From positions 1 through 34,547 of the forward strand of contig DQTH01000181.1 of NCBI GenBank assembly GCA_015662865.1: a stretch of 34,547 bases of DNA, in the 5' to 3' direction. The first letter of the stretch is position 1; each line of letters opens with the position of its first letter. This document shows, one piece after another, positions 32,477 to 34,547 of the stretch. Source of the stretch: Desulfocapsa sulfexigens (GTDB lineage: Bacteria > Desulfobacterota > Desulfobulbia > Desulfobulbales > Desulfocapsaceae). A program made the position numbers and the translations under genes. The notes below the pieces were generated by a model that was not told the origin of the DNA, did not search any database, and worked only from the letters and a program-made list of their open reading frames with translations.

Positions 32477-33556
32477 ATGAGAACAAAAACAGACCTTAGA
32501 AATCTTACCCAGGAAGAATTGGTTCACTATGTGGAATCCCTTGGGCAACCCGCTTTTCGCGGAAGACAAATTATGGCCTGGCTCTATCGTCCGGGTATTA
32601 CGGAATTTTCCCAGATGACAGATCTGGCAAAAGAGTTTCGGAGTAAACTTGCCGAACACGCCAGGATTTACCGTTTTGAAGATCCATTGATTCAACGATC
32701 AAGTGATGGCTGTGTAAAATTCGGCTTTACCCTTGAAGATGGCAAGGTTATAGAATCGGTGCTCATTCCAGAGCCTGACCGGAATACATTATGTGTTTCG
32801 TCACAAGTTGGTTGTGCCATGAATTGTTCGTTCTGCCTGACAGCCACCATGGGATTCACAAGAAATCTCACTCCTTCTGAAATAGTTAATCAGGTGTGTG
32901 CTGTCGGGGGTTTTCTTCGCAATGAACCCAAATCAAAACTCATAGGGCCTGACCGTGTTACAAATCTGGTTTTTATGGGAATGGGCGAACCCTTAAATAA
33001 TCTTGAAAATCTTATCAAAGCTATATCCATTCTCACTGAACAGCGTGGGCTGGACATGACCAACCGGCGCATCACAGTTTCAACCTGTGGCATTGCCAAC
33101 AAAATGACTGAACTTGGCAGGAAGACTGATGTTAATCTCGCGATTTCATTACATGCAGTTGATGATAAAACACGTGATGCTCTTATGCCTGTTAATAATC
33201 GTTTTTCACTTGAAGAATTACTCCAGGCCTGCCGTGATTTTCCAATGCCGAAACGCAAACGAATTATGTTTGAATATATCCTTTTGAAAGGTATTAATGA
33301 TTCAGACAAAGAGGCTCATGAACTTGCGCGTATTTTAAGAGACATCCCTTGTAAAGTTAATTTATTACCTTACAATGAATCTCCTGGTTTGCCGTTTAAG
33401 AGCCCTTCAAGAAATAGGGTATATGCTTTTCAGAAAATCATTCGCGATGCCGGTTATTCCGTGTTTATTCGCACAAGTCGCGGTGAAGATATTTCCGCTG
33501 CATGCGGGCAACTGGCAAAACAAAAACAGAAACAAAAAGAGGTAAACGATGCCTGA
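32477..33556 (+). CDS. rlmN: Dual-specificity 23S rRNA/tRNA adenine C2-methyltransferase
   Basis: This 359-residue radical SAM enzyme methylates C2 of A2503 in 23S rRNA and A37 in tRNAs. The cluster motif is VGCAMNCSFC (Cys113, Cys117, Cys120), and the methyl-carrying cysteine is Cys343 in GEDISAACGQL. The N-terminal domain (QPAFRGRQIMAWLY) is the RNA-binding accessory part. NLVFMGMGEPLNN and ISLHAVDDKTRDALMPVN are diagnostic. It starts 2 nt after the preceding radical SAM gene and its stop overlaps the nitroreductase start by 8 bp. Confidence 0.97.
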   Translation: MRTKTDLRNLTQEELVHYVESLGQPAFRGRQIMAWLYRPGITEFSQMTDLAKEFRSKLAEHARIYRFEDPLIQRSSDGCVKFGFTLEDGKVIESVLIPEPDRNTLCVSSQVGCAMNCSFCLTATMGFTRNLTPSEIVNQVCAVGGFLRNEPKSKLIGPDRVTNLVFMGMGEPLNNLENLIKAISILTEQRGLDMTNRRITVSTCGIANKMTELGRKTDVNLAISLHAVDDKTRDALMPVNNRFSLEELLQACRDFPMPKRKRIMFEYILLKGINDSDKEAHELARILRDIPCKVNLLPYNESPGLPFKSPSRNRVYAFQKIIRDAGYSVFIRTSRGEDISAACGQLAKQKQKQKEVNDA

Positions 33557-34310
33557 ACTTGAAGAGTGCACAGGTTATCAATATTTGCGTGAGACTGTTT
33601 ATGACAGGGAAACAATAAAAAAAGTCAAACGCCCTGCCATTGCTCAGGTTGAAACATTCAAGCACTATCCTGATGCAGAAAAAATAGAGTTACCAAGAAC
33701 CTGGCAGCTGACAGAGGCACGTATTACTCCACTGCTTCAAAACAGACGTTCTTTACGTAAGTACGACGAGGAACCGGTTAAACTTGAAGAACTTGCTTTC
33801 ATGCTCTGGGCAAGTCAGGGGATTACGGCCAAATCCGGCAAGTACTCCTTTAGAACAGCCCCTTCAGGAGGAGCACTCTACCCTGTTGAAACCTATATTA
33901 GCGTAAATCATATTGCAGATCTTGAACCAGGACTCTATCATTTTGATGTGGAAAGCTTTTCTTTGAACAGATTGAGTGACAGGGAAAGTGCAGAGGCGGT
34001 TGCCACTGCCTGTCTCAACCAGAAGTTCATGGCAAATTCTGCAGTGGTATTTCTCTGGTCAGCTGTAATCAGACGCTGCATGAGTAAATATGGTAACCGT
34101 GGCATGCGTTATATTTTTCTTGATGCCGGTCATATTTGCCAGAATCTTCTTGTGGCGGCAGAGGCCACCGGCTGTGGGGGGGGTCCTGTGGCAGCTTTTT
34201 ATGATGATGAGGTGAATGAGTTACTAGGCCTGGATTCGCAGGAAGAAACAATTCTTTATGCAGCTTCCGTTGGAAAAAAAATAGTGGTCAAAAAGCAATG
34301 CCCCTTATGA
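33549..34310 (+). CDS. SagB/ThcOx-type nitroreductase family protein
   Basis: This 253-residue FMN-dependent oxidoreductase has the SagB-type pattern: LLQNRRSLRKYDEEPVKLEELAFMLWASQGIT, RTAPSGGALYPVETYI, and a C-terminal GHICQNLLVAAEATGCGGGPVAAFYDDEVNELLGLD. Some family members oxidise azolines in peptide natural products, but many stand-alone ones with this short length have unknown substrates. No cyclodehydratase (SagC/D) or precursor peptide is nearby, so a peptide-modifying role is not supported. GAGGT lies 5 nt upstream of the ATG, which overlaps rlmN. Confidence 0.88.
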   Translation: MPELEECTGYQYLRETVYDRETIKKVKRPAIAQVETFKHYPDAEKIELPRTWQLTEARITPLLQNRRSLRKYDEEPVKLEELAFMLWASQGITAKSGKYSFRTAPSGGALYPVETYISVNHIADLEPGLYHFDVESFSLNRLSDRESAEAVATACLNQKFMANSAVVFLWSAVIRRCMSKYGNRGMRYIFLDAGHICQNLLVAAEATGCGGGPVAAFYDDEVNELLGLDSQEETILYAASVGKKIVVKKQCPL

Positions 34311-34321
34311 TGGGGTTGTGA

Positions 34322-34547
34322 TTACTCATTTTCTGGTAACTCTTTGTCGAGGCCGTGTTGATCCCTGTAGTATTTATGGCTCATTTCTTTTGGAGCCTGA
34401 GGGCCATTAAAAAAAGAGTCTATGGCAGCAGGAATTTCTACAGGTGAGCTACCTGTAATATAATAACTGGGGTATGCATATAACTCCAGCACATACCACA
34501 TATTGTGGTCACTCGTTATCGAATGGGTCAAGATTTGAGTATCTTCA
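34322..34547 (-). CDS. Unidentified protein, C-terminal part only (gene runs off the window)
   Basis: An open frame on the minus strand enters from the right edge and stops at 34322-34324, giving the last 74 or so residues of a longer protein. The TTG at 34531 is not convincing as a start because the frame stays open upstream of it to the edge. The visible part contains MWYVLELYAYPSYYITGSSP and ends HGLDKELPENE. It is soluble in character, with many aromatic residues. I do not recognise the family. It converges on the nitroreductase gene with an 11-bp gap. Confidence 0.6.
   Translation of the reverse strand, partial: EDTQILTHSITSDHNMWYVLELYAYPSYYITGSSPVEIPAAIDSFFNGPQAPKEMSHKYYRDQHGLDKELPENE

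Noticed and set aside
33549-34310. SagB-like protein as part of an azoline-containing peptide cluster
   Set aside because: No cyclodehydratase or precursor peptide lies nearby, and the gene overlaps rlmN; the stand-alone short form is common and of unknown role.

Overview
The window is bacterial chromosome, gene-dense, moderately AT-rich, with no rRNA, tRNA, phage or CRISPR that I could see. Gene families (TRAP transporter with a Tat-exported binding protein, split GcvPA/GcvPB glycine decarboxylase, LipB-LipA fusion, CimA-type isoleucine route, CX4CX2C radical SAM protein) and a palindromic intergenic element ending in GAAGTTTTTGTACGAATCCATC-like arms suggest an anaerobic Desulfobacterota (sulfate-reducer-like) organism. 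This is inference from gene content, not a placement by phylogeny.

Left region (230-5113, minus strand): a four-gene unit transcribed in the order glutamine-synthetase-like gamma-glutamyl-amine ligase, aldehyde dehydrogenase, iron-dependent alcohol dehydrogenase, class I glutamine amidotransferase-like hydrolase. It has the logic of a gamma-glutamylation route for an amino alcohol. If the substrate is ethanolamine, the end product is glycine plus recycled glutamate.

Centre (5306-14731, plus strand): divergently transcribed from that unit, behind a near-consensus sigma-70 promoter, lies an Lrp/AsnC regulator followed by a self-contained glycine cleavage operon: gcvH, gcvPA, gcvPB, a LipB-LipA fusion that could lipoylate GcvH, lpd, and an 882-residue fusion of GcvT with serine hydroxymethyltransferase. 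Glycine could thus be cleaved to methylene-THF and the one-carbon unit passed to a second glycine to make serine within one fused enzyme. Next come a TRAP transporter (small and large membrane subunits, Tat-exported binding protein) and a GlpA-like / HcnB-like flavoprotein pair with a promoter placed for a leaderless mRNA. The spacer before the TRAP genes contains a palindrome of the same design (TAAC-N6-GTTA) as one beside the gcv promoter. I read 230-20772 as one catabolic neighbourhood for an amine that is converted to glycine.

Right region (20799-34547): mostly housekeeping. On the minus strand, read from high to low coordinates, lysC, cimA, a ComEA-like helix-hairpin-helix protein, miaA, recJ and a HAD phosphatase follow one another. 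Upstream of lysC is a radical SAM gene preceded by a translationally coupled 40-codon ORF. Then come trmL (plus) convergent with a degenerate GGDEF membrane protein (minus), serC, a second radical SAM gene, rlmN and a SagB-type nitroreductase (all plus), and the 3' end of an unidentified minus-strand gene cut by the window edge.
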